A stretch of 64,000 nucleotides of DNA from UBA4782 sp034430215 (GCA_034430215.1 DAOUFE010000006.1:1-64000); one strand, 5' to 3'; positions 34,844-43,874 are shown, numbered from the stretch's first letter. A program made the numbers and translations. The notes: generated by a model from the sequence alone, not told the origin.

Positions 34844-36679
34844 CTAAACTCCTAAGCCTTTTTTCAAGCTGCCACCACGGAAGCGGCTGATGATAAAGTT
34901 CCCAATCAGAACAAGAACAATAAGGATGATGATGACAGCATTAGCTTGCTGTTCATTTCCGTTTTCAATATATCGCATGGTCATACTTGCCAATACCGCA
35001 GTAGAGGGTGTGACCAATACAATGATGAGGGATAACTCACGCATAGTAGTAATGAATGTCAACAGAAATCCCGATACGAAACCAGTGCTGGTCAGAGGAA
35101 ATATGATGCGCTTGAATCGGTGCCAGGGCGAAGCTCCTGCGATTGCAGCAGCTTCCTCCAGTTCTTTACCAACTTGCAACATTGCAGAGACTCCGGTACG
35201 CGCAGAATAGGGTATATGTTTTGCGACTGACACCACCACCAGAAGAGCAAATGTGCCATAAAGAGCAGGAATTGGACCTACTGGTTTGGTAAACATGGAA
35301 ATGTATACCGCACCAAATGCAATACCTGGAATGACGTATGGAATGAATGAAATTTGCTCAACCAGCTTCGAAAGCCTGGTACCTCTGCCTTTAACGATGG
35401 CGTATCCGAGGATCACACCAAACAACGCAGTGAAAAATGCGGTTAATATCGATAACCTGATGGAGTTCCATGCTCCCATCCAGATTTTGTGATTCAGCAA
35501 CACTCCCGGTTCGCCACTATTGATCTTGATATCCCCTTTTCCAATCCAGTGAGCCAACGTGAAATTGCTTAGACTGTAATCTCCAGTGCGTAACATCAGG
35601 GTGCTGTAAATGAGGAGGGCAAGGGGCAAGATTGCAATAATGAATTCGAATATCACAACGATGGAGGTGAAGAAGAATTTCCAGTTACGTAATTTCATCT
35701 TTTGCGCCATGAAACCTCGCCCGCCTATTGTTTCATAGCTTTTACGTGTGCCTACAAGTTTCTGGTTAAGCATAACTGTAACCATGGCAAACAGGATCAA
35801 AACGATTGCCAGAACAAAACCATCGCCGTAGTTTCCGATGCCAGTATTCGACCGGAGCATGGTAGATAGTGTGTAGTATTGCACAGGAACACCCAACACA
35901 TTTGGTCCTCCAAATGTGCCCATGGTTTTGGAGAAGGTCATGATAAAACCTGAAGCAATTGCAGGTGCAACCAATGGAAAAGTAATCTTACGGACAATAT
36001 GCCATCGTCCAGCACCTGCTAACTCTCCAGCTTCTTCCAAAGAGGAATCAATGGATAGCAGTGCAGCGGAGACGAACAGGAAGAAGAAAGTATAGTAATG
36101 CAGCGCGCTACTCATGATGATTGGGAAAGGCCCGTAAGCCAACCAGTCTGGAGTAGCAGTGCCGGTAATAAATTCCAGAAAGCCTGGCGTTCCCCCTGAT
36201 TTTTGATTTTTAAACAATACCGTCCATGCCATCGCTATTGTCCATGAGGGCATGATGTATGGAACGGTAGCCAAAAAATTGATGATCCCTTTCCCTGGCA
36301 CATCGGTTCTTACAACCATCCATGCCATAAATCCACCGATGACCAATGCAACGAGAGTCGCACCCAGCGAAATGATCAGCGAATGGATCAATGGCTCATA
36401 GGTCATGATCTTGGCGATCTTGCTCGTAAGCATTCTTAACCAGTGATATGAGGTAAAATCACCTATTTGTGCATCTTTAAGTACCCGTAGATCGCTTTCT
36501 TGAACAGTAATGGTGGTCATGAGCATGCGGTACAGAGGGATGATCACCATGTAGACCATGACTAGCAGCATAATAATAGAAAGAACTACATGAGGACTGG
36601 ATACCCATCTTGCAAATCTACGCAGGTGGGCAATCCATTTCTGTGATTTTTGCTGCGATGTATCTGAAATTACTGCCAT
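34844..36679 (-). CDS. ABC importer permease, two fused domains (FbpB/AfuB-type)
   Basis: The 611-residue product carries two binding-protein-dependent permease domains in tandem, about twelve membrane helices. Each has an EAA loop: EEAGELAGAGRWHIVRKITFP near residue 225 and EEAAAIAGASPWHRFKRIIFP near residue 520. Such fused permeases serve ferric ion and hexose-phosphate importers. The ATG at 36679 is chosen because AGGAG lies seven bases upstream; a longer frame starts at 36697. It is the first gene of the importer unit, downstream of an RpiR-type regulator. Confidence 0.87.
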   Translation of the reverse strand: MAVISDTSQQKSQKWIAHLRRFARWVSSPHVVLSIIMLLVMVYMVIIPLYRMLMTTITVQESDLRVLKDAQIGDFTSYHWLRMLTSKIAKIMTYEPLIHSLIISLGATLVALVIGGFMAWMVVRTDVPGKGIINFLATVPYIMPSWTIAMAWTVLFKNQKSGGTPGFLEFITGTATPDWLAYGPFPIIMSSALHYYTFFFLFVSAALLSIDSSLEEAGELAGAGRWHIVRKITFPLVAPAIASGFIMTFSKTMGTFGGPNVLGVPVQYYTLSTMLRSNTGIGNYGDGFVLAIVLILFAMVTVMLNQKLVGTRKSYETIGGRGFMAQKMKLRNWKFFFTSIVVIFEFIIAILPLALLIYSTLMLRTGDYSLSNFTLAHWIGKGDIKINSGEPGVLLNHKIWMGAWNSIRLSILTAFFTALFGVILGYAIVKGRGTRLSKLVEQISFIPYVIPGIAFGAVYISMFTKPVGPIPALYGTFALLVVVSVAKHIPYSARTGVSAMLQVGKELEEAAAIAGASPWHRFKRIIFPLTSTGFVSGFLLTFITTMRELSLIIVLVTPSTAVLASMTMRYIENGNEQQANAVIIILIVLVLIGNFIISRFRGGSLKKGLGV

Positions 36680-36793
36680 TCGTTTTCTCCTCTTCAAAAC
36701 AATTCAAAAATATTTTCAGATTTGATTACAAAAAAAGGTCACGTGAATTTAAGAGTGCAGCGATAAGGTTTGGTAAATTAAAAAATTCTGTGA

Positions 36794-37678
36794 CTAATCG
36801 CTATCAGCGTTAAAAATATTTAATTGATCACGAAGCAGGTCCAACCTATCCAGGATGGGCATGATCTTTTCTTGATCCTCACTGGCGACTGATAAAAGGA
36901 GAGCATTGATCACCGTCATGGGTACAACAAGGGAATGGAATTCGCCAATTGGTCCCCTGCGGGCTGATAATACGACATCAACTTTATCCCCCAGAATGGC
37001 ATCCAACGTATCGGTAAGCATGATCGTATTGCACCCAACCCGGTTGCAATAATCCAGGAGAAGTTTCAGGGCAGGATTCTGATCGAAGAAGCAGATGATA
37101 AAAACCAGGTCGGATGAATCCAAAAGCAGGAGAGATTCAAGCAGTTCACGTCCGGAATTAATTAGAGGAACAACATCCTTTCCAAACCTGCGTAAACGAA
37201 TTTCCATCAAATCAACCAGTGAAATAGAAGGTCCCAACCCAAACACGAAGATCCGTTTATGTTCGCGTATTAAATCGACTGCATTTTTGATCGCAGTTCG
37301 ATCGATTGATTCCATTGCCTGGGTCAGGTAATCGATTTCGGTTACGGTAAGGCGTTCAAACATATCACCGCCTTCTCGCAGGTCATCCAACCTTCCCCGC
37401 AGCCTCGCAGAGTGGCTTACCCTCTGGCGAAAATTTTCCTGCAGTACTGTTCGCATAGCTGGATAGCTACTAAAACCAAGAGTGCGAGCAAAACGAACCA
37501 ATGTTGCTTCACTAAGATTTAGCCTTTTGGCAATCTCTCCTGCTGGAAGAAAAGCGGATTCTTCTTGATTTTTCCTCAAAAAATTTGCAATTCGTTTTTC
37601 ACTCTTGGTCAAAGAGCTATACTGTTCGCTGATCAATTGGCTAAAATCATGGTTTTTTGACGGTGAGTTATTATTCAT
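36794..37678 (-). CDS. RpiR/MurR family regulator with SIS domain
   Basis: The 294-residue product has an N-terminal RpiR helix-turn-helix (SLTKSEKRIANFLRKN, LPAGEIAKRLNLSEATLVRFARTLGFSSYPAMRTVL) and a C-terminal SIS domain (IFVFGLGPSISLVDLMEIRLRRFG; LVFIICFF; TIMLTDTLDAILGDKVDVVLSA). SIS domains bind phosphosugars, so the effector is probably a sugar or cyclitol phosphate. It lies directly before the Fbp/Afu-type importer on the same strand and probably controls it. The ATG at 37678 is chosen over a TTG at 37714. Confidence 0.88.
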   Translation of the reverse strand: MNNNSPSKNHDFSQLISEQYSSLTKSEKRIANFLRKNQEESAFLPAGEIAKRLNLSEATLVRFARTLGFSSYPAMRTVLQENFRQRVSHSARLRGRLDDLREGGDMFERLTVTEIDYLTQAMESIDRTAIKNAVDLIREHKRIFVFGLGPSISLVDLMEIRLRRFGKDVVPLINSGRELLESLLLLDSSDLVFIICFFDQNPALKLLLDYCNRVGCNTIMLTDTLDAILGDKVDVVLSARRGPIGEFHSLVVPMTVINALLLSVASEDQEKIMPILDRLDLLRDQLNIFNADSD

Positions 37679-37750
37679 TTTTGATCCGACCCTTCCTACT
37701 TTATCGCCTAACAATATGGCAAAAAATGAACATTAACTTTCATTTGAAAA

Positions 37751-37779
37751 AGTATACAGCAAAAGAATATCTAATGCAA
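37751..37779 (-). promoter_or_regulatory. Sigma-70-type promoter for the RpiR regulator
   Basis: On the minus strand TTGCAT (37774-37779) and TATACT (37751-37756) are exactly 17 bases apart, about 70 bases before the regulator start. Confidence 0.6.
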
Positions 37780-37831
37780 GAATTGTTACATTTATTGTCA
37801 TGAAAATTCCTATGCTTATCTTCCTTATTAT

Positions 37832-39022
37832 TTACTTTTCTAAAACTTGAGCAATTTCAGGTGTTATCCAAAGAGCAGCATGGGTCGTATCCACCAGCAC
37901 ATCACAGATTTCCATTTGGGGAATATACGCCTGTTTAGCCATCAGGTACTGTTCTCGGAAATATCGATTCAGGAAGTACATCAGGTCATACTTTTTTCGA
38001 TAATCCATATCACGTTTCCATTTGCGTTTTAACCGAATGTCATCTGCCGTCAAATAGAGCACTTTTATACTGATCAATGGAGCGATTTCAGGAAGCAAGA
38101 AGGGAAAATTGCCTTCCATGAAAATAATATCCGCAGGTTCAACTTCGACCGGAGAACAGCCTTCTTTTAATTTTCCATCCAGGGTATGACTTGAAGTAGC
38201 CTGGATAAAGTCATAGCGAGGTGTGATGATTTTCTTCCCTTCGCAGATATCCTTCAGACATTGTTGAAGGAGCTCGTAATGTAGCGCTTCTTTTCCCAGG
38301 GAGTCGATGCCATGTGCTTCACGATAATCACGATCCGTAAAGAAATTATCCATCTCGATCGAGGTGATCTTTTTCCCAGCCCGGGTGAAAGCTTCACACA
38401 GCCTTGCGGTTATTTCTGTTTTCCCGGCAGCAGTTTGCCCGGCGATCGCGATCACGAAAGGGCTGCCTTTGTGTTGGGTTAACTTCTTTACTATATCTAA
38501 GAAGCATTCATCTACTTCTGCATTGGCGGCTTTAAACGCCTTATAGCTGATACCCATTTGGGTATCGAGAGCTTTCTGTTTTTCTTTAAACTTGCGAAAA
38601 GGTTTGCCACCCAGATGAACCCGGCTTTTTTCTGTAAAGTACTCAGTGCGATGGATAAAGTAGAATCCGCGTACGTCAAAAGAAAAATGCCGGTTTACCC
38701 ATTCCGGTGAATATTTTTCTGTTACTAACCCAACAAACAGCATTCGCAGCAATTTAAGGATGTTCTCATCCATCACTATACGATTTCCTTGATAAGGTCT
38801 TAATTGGATGGATGTATAAAATTGACTATCATTGACCATCGTTTCGATATCCTTTTTAGGTTCGATGGTGATAGTTTGCCAACCTTCCTTGGGAGTTACA
38901 TTATCCAGACAGTATTGAAATTCATACCATTCCAAATTAGCAATACCAGGCTGGATCTGTTTCATTTTTTCGTATAAGTCAATCGAAAATGCTATGGGGT
39001 TCGTGAGAAGAGGATTCGTCAT
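37832..39022 (-). CDS. Uridine-kinase-like P-loop kinase with extra N-terminal domain (paralogue 1)
   Basis: The 396-residue product has an N-terminal domain of about 180 residues that I do not recognise, then a uridine kinase/phosphoribulokinase-type domain: Walker A IAGQTAAGKTEI (about residue 205), TSIEMDNFFTDRDYR, the acidic strand ADIIFMEGNFPFLLPEI and the lid KRKWKRDMDYRKKY. The phosphate acceptor is unknown; the enzyme is too divergent from true uridine kinases to call. A second copy of the same length lies at 40290-41480, and each copy follows a phosphoglycerate-mutase-like gene. CAGGAAAACC precedes the ATG, and the gap to the preceding gene is 25 bases. Confidence 0.78.
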   Translation of the reverse strand: MTNPLLTNPIAFSIDLYEKMKQIQPGIANLEWYEFQYCLDNVTPKEGWQTITIEPKKDIETMVNDSQFYTSIQLRPYQGNRIVMDENILKLLRMLFVGLVTEKYSPEWVNRHFSFDVRGFYFIHRTEYFTEKSRVHLGGKPFRKFKEKQKALDTQMGISYKAFKAANAEVDECFLDIVKKLTQHKGSPFVIAIAGQTAAGKTEITARLCEAFTRAGKKITSIEMDNFFTDRDYREAHGIDSLGKEALHYELLQQCLKDICEGKKIITPRYDFIQATSSHTLDGKLKEGCSPVEVEPADIIFMEGNFPFLLPEIAPLISIKVLYLTADDIRLKRKWKRDMDYRKKYDLMYFLNRYFREQYLMAKQAYIPQMEICDVLVDTTHAALWITPEIAQVLEK

Positions 39023-39047
39023 GGTTTTCCTGATTTAATCTTTTTTG

Positions 39048-40253
39048 TCATGCGCCGTATTTGGCAACCCTACCAGCATTAGCCAATGCAAGTGGCATGA
39101 CGAATTTTGCTGGTATGATTCCCAGACTGCCCTGAAGGCAGGCTTGTTCGCCAAATCGGGCAATTCCATTCGAGCGTGCATTCTTTGAATATAACAGTAA
39201 AGGTACTGGATGCCAGCTATGAGAGCGTAATATGGCTGGTGATGAATGGTCTCCTCCGATGATGATAACATCAGGCTGCAATTCCATCAGACGAGGGATG
39301 AATACATCGAATTCTTCGATTGCCTTTACTTTCCCATCAAAATCACCGTTCTCTCCACAGGTATCTGTTTTCTTGAAGTGAAGGTAGAAGAAATCATACT
39401 TTTTCCAGTACTTTTCCAGAGTGGTAAATTCATCAGCTAGAGTGATGCCATCCACTGGAAGGATATCCATACCGACCAGCCTGGCAACACCCCGATACAT
39501 ACCATTGACGGCTATTGCTGCGGGATGCAGTTTGAAAATTTCAGAGTAGGAAGGTACTTTCGGAAATCTGGCAAAGCCACGCAACATGATCATATTGGCA
39601 GAGTGTTGATTTTTCAGCAAGATTCGAGCTTTTTCGATGAACTCGTTGCAGATCTGTGCTGATTTTTGTGCTACAGGAGTTAAGGCTTTAACAGGAATAG
39701 GCGCCGTTCCCGTTTTCAATGGGTCGGATTCTGACAGATCATCTGCCAGACCAGGAGAGCGCATGATAAAAGCAAAGCGATGCTCCTTTACTGGTTCGAC
39801 AAAAATTTCCACACCCTCGATTTTGATTGTCCTTAATAGTTCGACCAGCTTCTTACTTTCTTCGGTAGGTAATCTTCCAGCGCGTCGGTCGGTCAAAATA
39901 CCTTTTTCATCTACGATGCAGAAATTTCCTCTGGCAGCCACATCATCTGCTCCCATCTCAAAATCAACCCCCAGAGCTTCTAATGCCCCACGACCAATTT
40001 CATACTGTAATGGGTCATAGCCAAAAATTGCCAGATGCCCCGGACCACTCCCGGAAGTAATGCCTGGACCGACCGGCATTGTCAAACCGAGCTCTGATCG
40101 AGCTGCCAGAGCATCCATATTGGGAGTACAGGCAGTTTCCAGTTCAGTTTTTCCGCCGGGTACTGCTGGCAATCCGCCTAATCCATCCAGAATAAGCATG
40201 GCGATCTTAGTTTCTGCTGGGATGGTTGAATTATGGAAAAAGGTATCAAACAT
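39048..40253 (-). CDS. Archaeal-type cofactor-independent phosphoglycerate mutase (ApgM-like)
   Basis: The 401-residue product belongs to the alkaline phosphatase superfamily, ApgM branch: MLILDGLGG (metal-binding Asp), TSGSGPGHLAIFGYDP with the catalytic serine, ARGNFC, RAGRLPTEESKKL, FYLHFKKTDTCGENGDFDGK, IIGGDHSSP and SWHPVPLLLYS. All active-site blocks of the family are present. The usual reaction interconverts 3- and 2-phosphoglycerate in the cytoplasm. It sits between two uridine-kinase-like genes and shares the unit with a permuted GpmI-like gene, so a specialised substrate is possible. Confidence 0.85.
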   Translation of the reverse strand: MFDTFFHNSTIPAETKIAMLILDGLGGLPAVPGGKTELETACTPNMDALAARSELGLTMPVGPGITSGSGPGHLAIFGYDPLQYEIGRGALEALGVDFEMGADDVAARGNFCIVDEKGILTDRRAGRLPTEESKKLVELLRTIKIEGVEIFVEPVKEHRFAFIMRSPGLADDLSESDPLKTGTAPIPVKALTPVAQKSAQICNEFIEKARILLKNQHSANMIMLRGFARFPKVPSYSEIFKLHPAAIAVNGMYRGVARLVGMDILPVDGITLADEFTTLEKYWKKYDFFYLHFKKTDTCGENGDFDGKVKAIEEFDVFIPRLMELQPDVIIIGGDHSSPAILRSHSWHPVPLLLYSKNARSNGIARFGEQACLQGSLGIIPAKFVMPLALANAGRVAKYGA

Positions 40254-40289
40254 GATTGACCTTCATGGTACTCACTTTTGGTAAAGCAT

Positions 40290-41480
40290 CTATTCGGTAT
40301 ATTTCAAGGCAGATGCCATTTCAGGCGTCAACCAAAGAGATGCGGCAGTAGTATCCACTACCATGTCACTGATTTCCATCATAGGAAGGTACACTTCACG
40401 CGCGCGCAGGAATTGGGTTCGGAAATACCGGTTGCACAGGTATACCGGATCGTATTTCCTGCGATAATCAATGTCGCGTCTCCATTTCCGCTTCAACCGG
40501 ATGGGATCGTCAGTAAGATATACAATCTTTATTCCGATCAAAGGAGCGATTTCAGGGATGTAGAATGGGAAATTCCCTTCCAACAAAATGATATCCGCGG
40601 GTTCCACCTGAAGAGGTGTCTGCCCGGGGCGTAAATTGCTATTCAAGTCGTGAGTGGAGATTGATTGGGCGGAATAATATTTCGGCATGGAAGCGGTTTT
40701 TCCTTGGAGCAATGTTTTCATACATTGCTGGAAAAGGTCAAAATGAATAACTTCTTTATCCATGGGTTTCCCATCACGAAAATCTCGATCTTTAAAGAAG
40801 TTGTCCATCTCAATCGAAGTAATGCTTTTACCTTCGCGGGTTAGTTCTTCGGAAAGCCGGGAAACAATCTCTGTTTTTCCTGCCGCTGAAGGACCGACCA
40901 GTGTCAGCAATAAGGGAGTACCTTTGGTGGCAATGACCTTTTTTAACGCATCAATGAAGGCCTGATCGATCACTCGATTGGCTTCTTTGTATTCCTTGTA
41001 GCCAATATCCTGGTATTTTTCTAGCGCTTTTTGACCAGGGGCAAATTGAACAAAGGGATGCCCTTCAAAATGCTCAAGGATTGCTTCTGTGTAGTATTTT
41101 GTTCGTACAAGAAAAATAAAACCCCTGATATCAAAATAGAAAAACTTCTTCACCCACTGCGGTGAGTATTTTTCAGTTACCAATCCAACAAAAAGCAATC
41201 GGGTGAGCCAGGCGACTTTCTCGTCCAGAATAATCCGGTTATTTTTCATCGGTTTGATCTTAACGTTCTCATAGAAATCTGGTTGTTGAATAAGAGTTTC
41301 TATGCTCTCGGTTTCCATTAATGGAATGGTTTTCCATCCATTATTTGGTGTAATGAGATCCAATGCATAACGAAACTCATATAATTCAAGCTCTGAAATA
41401 CCCGGATCGATCAAATCCATCTTTTGATATAGAGTCTCCGAAAAACGGGCATTATCATCAAGCAATAATGGATCTGTCAT
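40290..41480 (-). CDS. Uridine-kinase-like P-loop kinase with extra N-terminal domain (paralogue 2)
   Basis: This 396-residue product is a paralogue of the one at 37832-39022 and equal in length, with the same unrecognised N-terminal domain (LTRLLFVGLVTEKYSPQWVKK) and the same kinase blocks: Walker A LVGPSAAGKTEI, TSIEMDNFFKDRDFR, ADIILLEGNFPFYIPEI, KRKWRRDIDYRRKYDPVY. The start overlaps the stop of the permuted mutase gene by four bases, with AGGAGATATTC upstream, so expression is coupled to it. The substrate is unknown. Confidence 0.78.
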   Translation of the reverse strand: MTDPLLLDDNARFSETLYQKMDLIDPGISELELYEFRYALDLITPNNGWKTIPLMETESIETLIQQPDFYENVKIKPMKNNRIILDEKVAWLTRLLFVGLVTEKYSPQWVKKFFYFDIRGFIFLVRTKYYTEAILEHFEGHPFVQFAPGQKALEKYQDIGYKEYKEANRVIDQAFIDALKKVIATKGTPLLLTLVGPSAAGKTEIVSRLSEELTREGKSITSIEMDNFFKDRDFRDGKPMDKEVIHFDLFQQCMKTLLQGKTASMPKYYSAQSISTHDLNSNLRPGQTPLQVEPADIILLEGNFPFYIPEIAPLIGIKIVYLTDDPIRLKRKWRRDIDYRRKYDPVYLCNRYFRTQFLRAREVYLPMMEISDMVVDTTAASLWLTPEMASALKYTE

Positions 41481-43057
41481 GAATATCTCCTACCTTTTCC
41501 CAATACAAGTGCTTCATAAGCACGCTGTATTTTTTCATAATTTCCATCCCGATCTAAAGCAATTCCCCTGCCCATGCCAGTTGCGATCACACCCGCACCG
41601 ATTTCTGCCAGTTGATCATCCAATTTCTCCAACAATGCTGGGGCGCTGCCGGGTTCTGTGCTGCGACCATCAAAAATAAGGTGCAAATAGATATCCTGTA
41701 CACCCATATCTCTGGCAATTTTTAGTACTGCGAGCGGATAATCAATAGAACCATGAGAACTTTTTTCTGTCAATAATCCTATCAGGTGCAGGTGCGAATG
41801 GCGATCCTTGACCCCCTTGATAGCCTGGAGAAATATTGTATTGGTGGAAAATGTGCCATCTTTTATTGCCTGGTCAAGGCGTACATCATCTTGCAATACA
41901 ATCCTGCCAGCACCGATGTTCATGTGACCCGCTTCAGAATTGCCAGCTTTTCCTTCCTGCAGACCGACAGCATCTCCGGACGCCTGCAGGAGAGAGGGGG
42001 GATATTTCTTTATCAACTCATCCCAAGCCGGTGTATTAGCAAGGTGTATGGGATTTGTTTGGTCTTCTTTTCCTTTCCCCCAGCCATCCAAAATGATGAG
42101 CAGCATATGTCGTTTGGTTCCCCATTCGTGATGATTAGAAAGGTCATTTCCTGTCATTTCTTCAGGCTGCGGGATTCCCAGTACATTTAGAATTGTTGGG
42201 GTAATATCTTGCAAGCTACCATCGTTCAGACTCAAAGGTGCATTCGATCTAGGATCTATGAGAATGAATGGAACCAGATTCGTAGTATGTGCGACATGAG
42301 GTTTTCCATCTTCTGTTAGCATCAACTCCAGGTTGCCATGGTCAGCAGTGATCGCGATCACGTAATCCTTTTGTATAGCTTGCTTAACCACTTTGCCAAG
42401 ATGTTTATCTACATGTTCTGCACATTGGATTTTTGCCTGGCTGTTTGCGGTATGACCGATCACATCACCATTGGCAAAATTGGTGATGATCAGGTCGTAT
42501 CCTGAATGGATGCCTTTGATCACTTCATCGGCTACTTTAGGTAGGCTTAACTCTGGTACCTGGTCGAAAGGGATGCCTTTGGGAGAGGGGATGCGGATAT
42601 GATCCTCGCCAGCAAAAGTCTTATTTATTCCACCATTTAGAAAGAAGGTGATGTGGGCAAATTTTTCTGTTTCTGAACAGCGCAATTGGCGTAGTCCGGC
42701 TTTGCTTACGATCTCTCCCAGGGTATTGCTCACATTGGAAGGTGCAAACGCGACAGGCAAATCTTTGAATTTCTCGTGATACAAGGTAAGAATTATGAAA
42801 TTCAGATCTTTGATCTCTTGGCGTTCAAAATGAGAAAAGTCTGGTTCCGTGAATGCTTCGGTTAATTCTATTTCGCGCTCACCCCGCCGGCAGCAAAAAA
42901 TGACAGCATCGCCTTCCTGAATTGAACCCACAGGGGTGCCGCTTTCATCCATACGAACAAGTGGCTCAATGGAATAATCCGTCTGCCCTTCAGCATAAAC
43001 TTTTTCGACTGCTTTAGCGAGTAACCTACCACCATGAATGAGCATTTTGCTATCCAT
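41477..43057 (-). CDS. Circularly permuted cofactor-independent phosphoglycerate mutase (GpmI-like)
   Basis: The 526-residue product holds all blocks of GpmI, but in rotated order. It begins in the middle of the transferase domain (AKAVEKVYAEGQTDYSIEPLV) and runs through CCRRGER, SETEKFAHITFFLNGG, NFANGDVIGHT (Asp198, His202), TADHGN (239-242) and AHT (256-258) to the usual C-terminal end MTGNDL at about 306. A linker (NHHEWGTK) then leads into the usual N-terminus LLIILDGWG (Asp324), NSEAGHMNIGAGR with the catalytic Ser374, GLLTEKSSHG (His435), DGR (463-465) and MGRGIALDRD, and it ends at AYEALVLGKG, exactly where the canonical chain would continue into its own N-terminus. Active-site residues are kept. 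The ATG at 43057 follows GAGGG. It is coupled to a kinase gene. Activity on phosphoglycerate is likely but unproven. Confidence 0.88.
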   Translation of the reverse strand: MDSKMLIHGGRLLAKAVEKVYAEGQTDYSIEPLVRMDESGTPVGSIQEGDAVIFCCRRGEREIELTEAFTEPDFSHFERQEIKDLNFIILTLYHEKFKDLPVAFAPSNVSNTLGEIVSKAGLRQLRCSETEKFAHITFFLNGGINKTFAGEDHIRIPSPKGIPFDQVPELSLPKVADEVIKGIHSGYDLIITNFANGDVIGHTANSQAKIQCAEHVDKHLGKVVKQAIQKDYVIAITADHGNLELMLTEDGKPHVAHTTNLVPFILIDPRSNAPLSLNDGSLQDITPTILNVLGIPQPEEMTGNDLSNHHEWGTKRHMLLIILDGWGKGKEDQTNPIHLANTPAWDELIKKYPPSLLQASGDAVGLQEGKAGNSEAGHMNIGAGRIVLQDDVRLDQAIKDGTFSTNTIFLQAIKGVKDRHSHLHLIGLLTEKSSHGSIDYPLAVLKIARDMGVQDIYLHLIFDGRSTEPGSAPALLEKLDDQLAEIGAGVIATGMGRGIALDRDGNYEKIQRAYEALVLGKGRRYS

Positions 43058-43142
43058 ATTCTTCCCTCTCGATTCCAACCCACTTGATTCCAACATCCTG
43101 GAATTATTCTGGGATTTGAACAGTCATTTGAATTACTGTGAT

Positions 43143-43874
43143 TTAAAGTCGTGGCGGGAAGATATCCAGTAACTGGCTGGTTTCTTTGATGGCATAATCT
43201 GGTTTGAAATCACTGTTCTGGGGTTCTTTTGCAAGGGTGGCTGGCTCTTCAAACAGGATCATCATTCCAAAACCGGCTGCGTGGGTGCCTTCTACATCGC
43301 GAATGGGATTGTCTCCCAGGTATGCACACCGTGCAGGTTCAACACCCATTACACGAGCAGCCAGCCAATAGATCTGTGGATCGGGTTTGCGTACTCTCAC
43401 TTTTGAAGAAAGGATCAGGGTTTTAAAATATCGCAAAACATCATCTGCAAGCATCCAGTCGGGAATCTCTGTTTCGGTAATCGTGTTGGCAATGATCCCC
43501 AACATATAACCGCGCCGGTAGAGTTCGATGATCGTATCTTTGGCGTCGTGGCGGGCTACCCGCCTGCCATCTCGATCACGCCATAAACGGGTCAATTTGC
43601 TTGTGTGAGGTGCTACGAGCTCGATTGGGTAATCAGGAAGCAACCACTGTGTCCAAAGCTCCAATTCCGATGCTTCCAATAATGAAGACTTGGAATGGCG
43701 CCGGTATTCTTTCCAGCGGGATTCTACTTTTTCGAAAAATACTTCGGGGGATTCTTTCGATTGAACAAGCTGCATCAATTGCTGCCTTGCTTGAGCTTGA
43801 AATTCAGGATCTTCAACGACAATTCGCAGAGTATTACCGACATCGAGAAAAATGACATCGATTTCAGGTTTCAT
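43143..43874 (-). CDS. HAD family hydrolase
   Basis: The 243-residue product is a HAD subfamily IA enzyme with motif I FLDVGNTLRIV, motif II IIANTITETE, motif III RKPDPQIYWLAA and motif IV YLGDNPIRDVEGTHAAG. As in the other HAD genes of this window, Gly replaces the second Asp of motif I. It resembles the N-terminal domain of the HAD-TIM fusion at 29128 (RHxxxSLLEASELELWTQWLLPD versus VELSEADLWSTYMLPD). It is the first gene of the unit that continues into the permuted mutase and kinase genes, and has GGGAG before the ATG. Confidence 0.82.
   Translation of the reverse strand: MKPEIDVIFLDVGNTLRIVVEDPEFQAQARQQLMQLVQSKESPEVFFEKVESRWKEYRRHSKSSLLEASELELWTQWLLPDYPIELVAPHTSKLTRLWRDRDGRRVARHDAKDTIIELYRRGYMLGIIANTITETEIPDWMLADDVLRYFKTLILSSKVRVRKPDPQIYWLAARVMGVEPARCAYLGDNPIRDVEGTHAAGFGMMILFEEPATLAKEPQNSDFKPDYAIKETSQLLDIFPPRL

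Noticed and set aside
36736..36750. CACGTG core before the importer, as a possible third LacI operator
   Set aside because: Only the central six bases match; the flanking bases of the 14-bp palindrome do not.
37832..39022. True uridine kinase
   Set aside because: The protein is almost twice the usual length, has an extra N-terminal domain and is paired with mutase genes; nucleoside salvage context is absent.
41477..43057. Two broken phosphoglycerate mutase fragments joined by error
   Set aside because: The two parts together make exactly one full enzyme with all motifs, one reading frame, a proper ribosome site and coupling to the next gene, so a circular permutation explains it better than a chimera.
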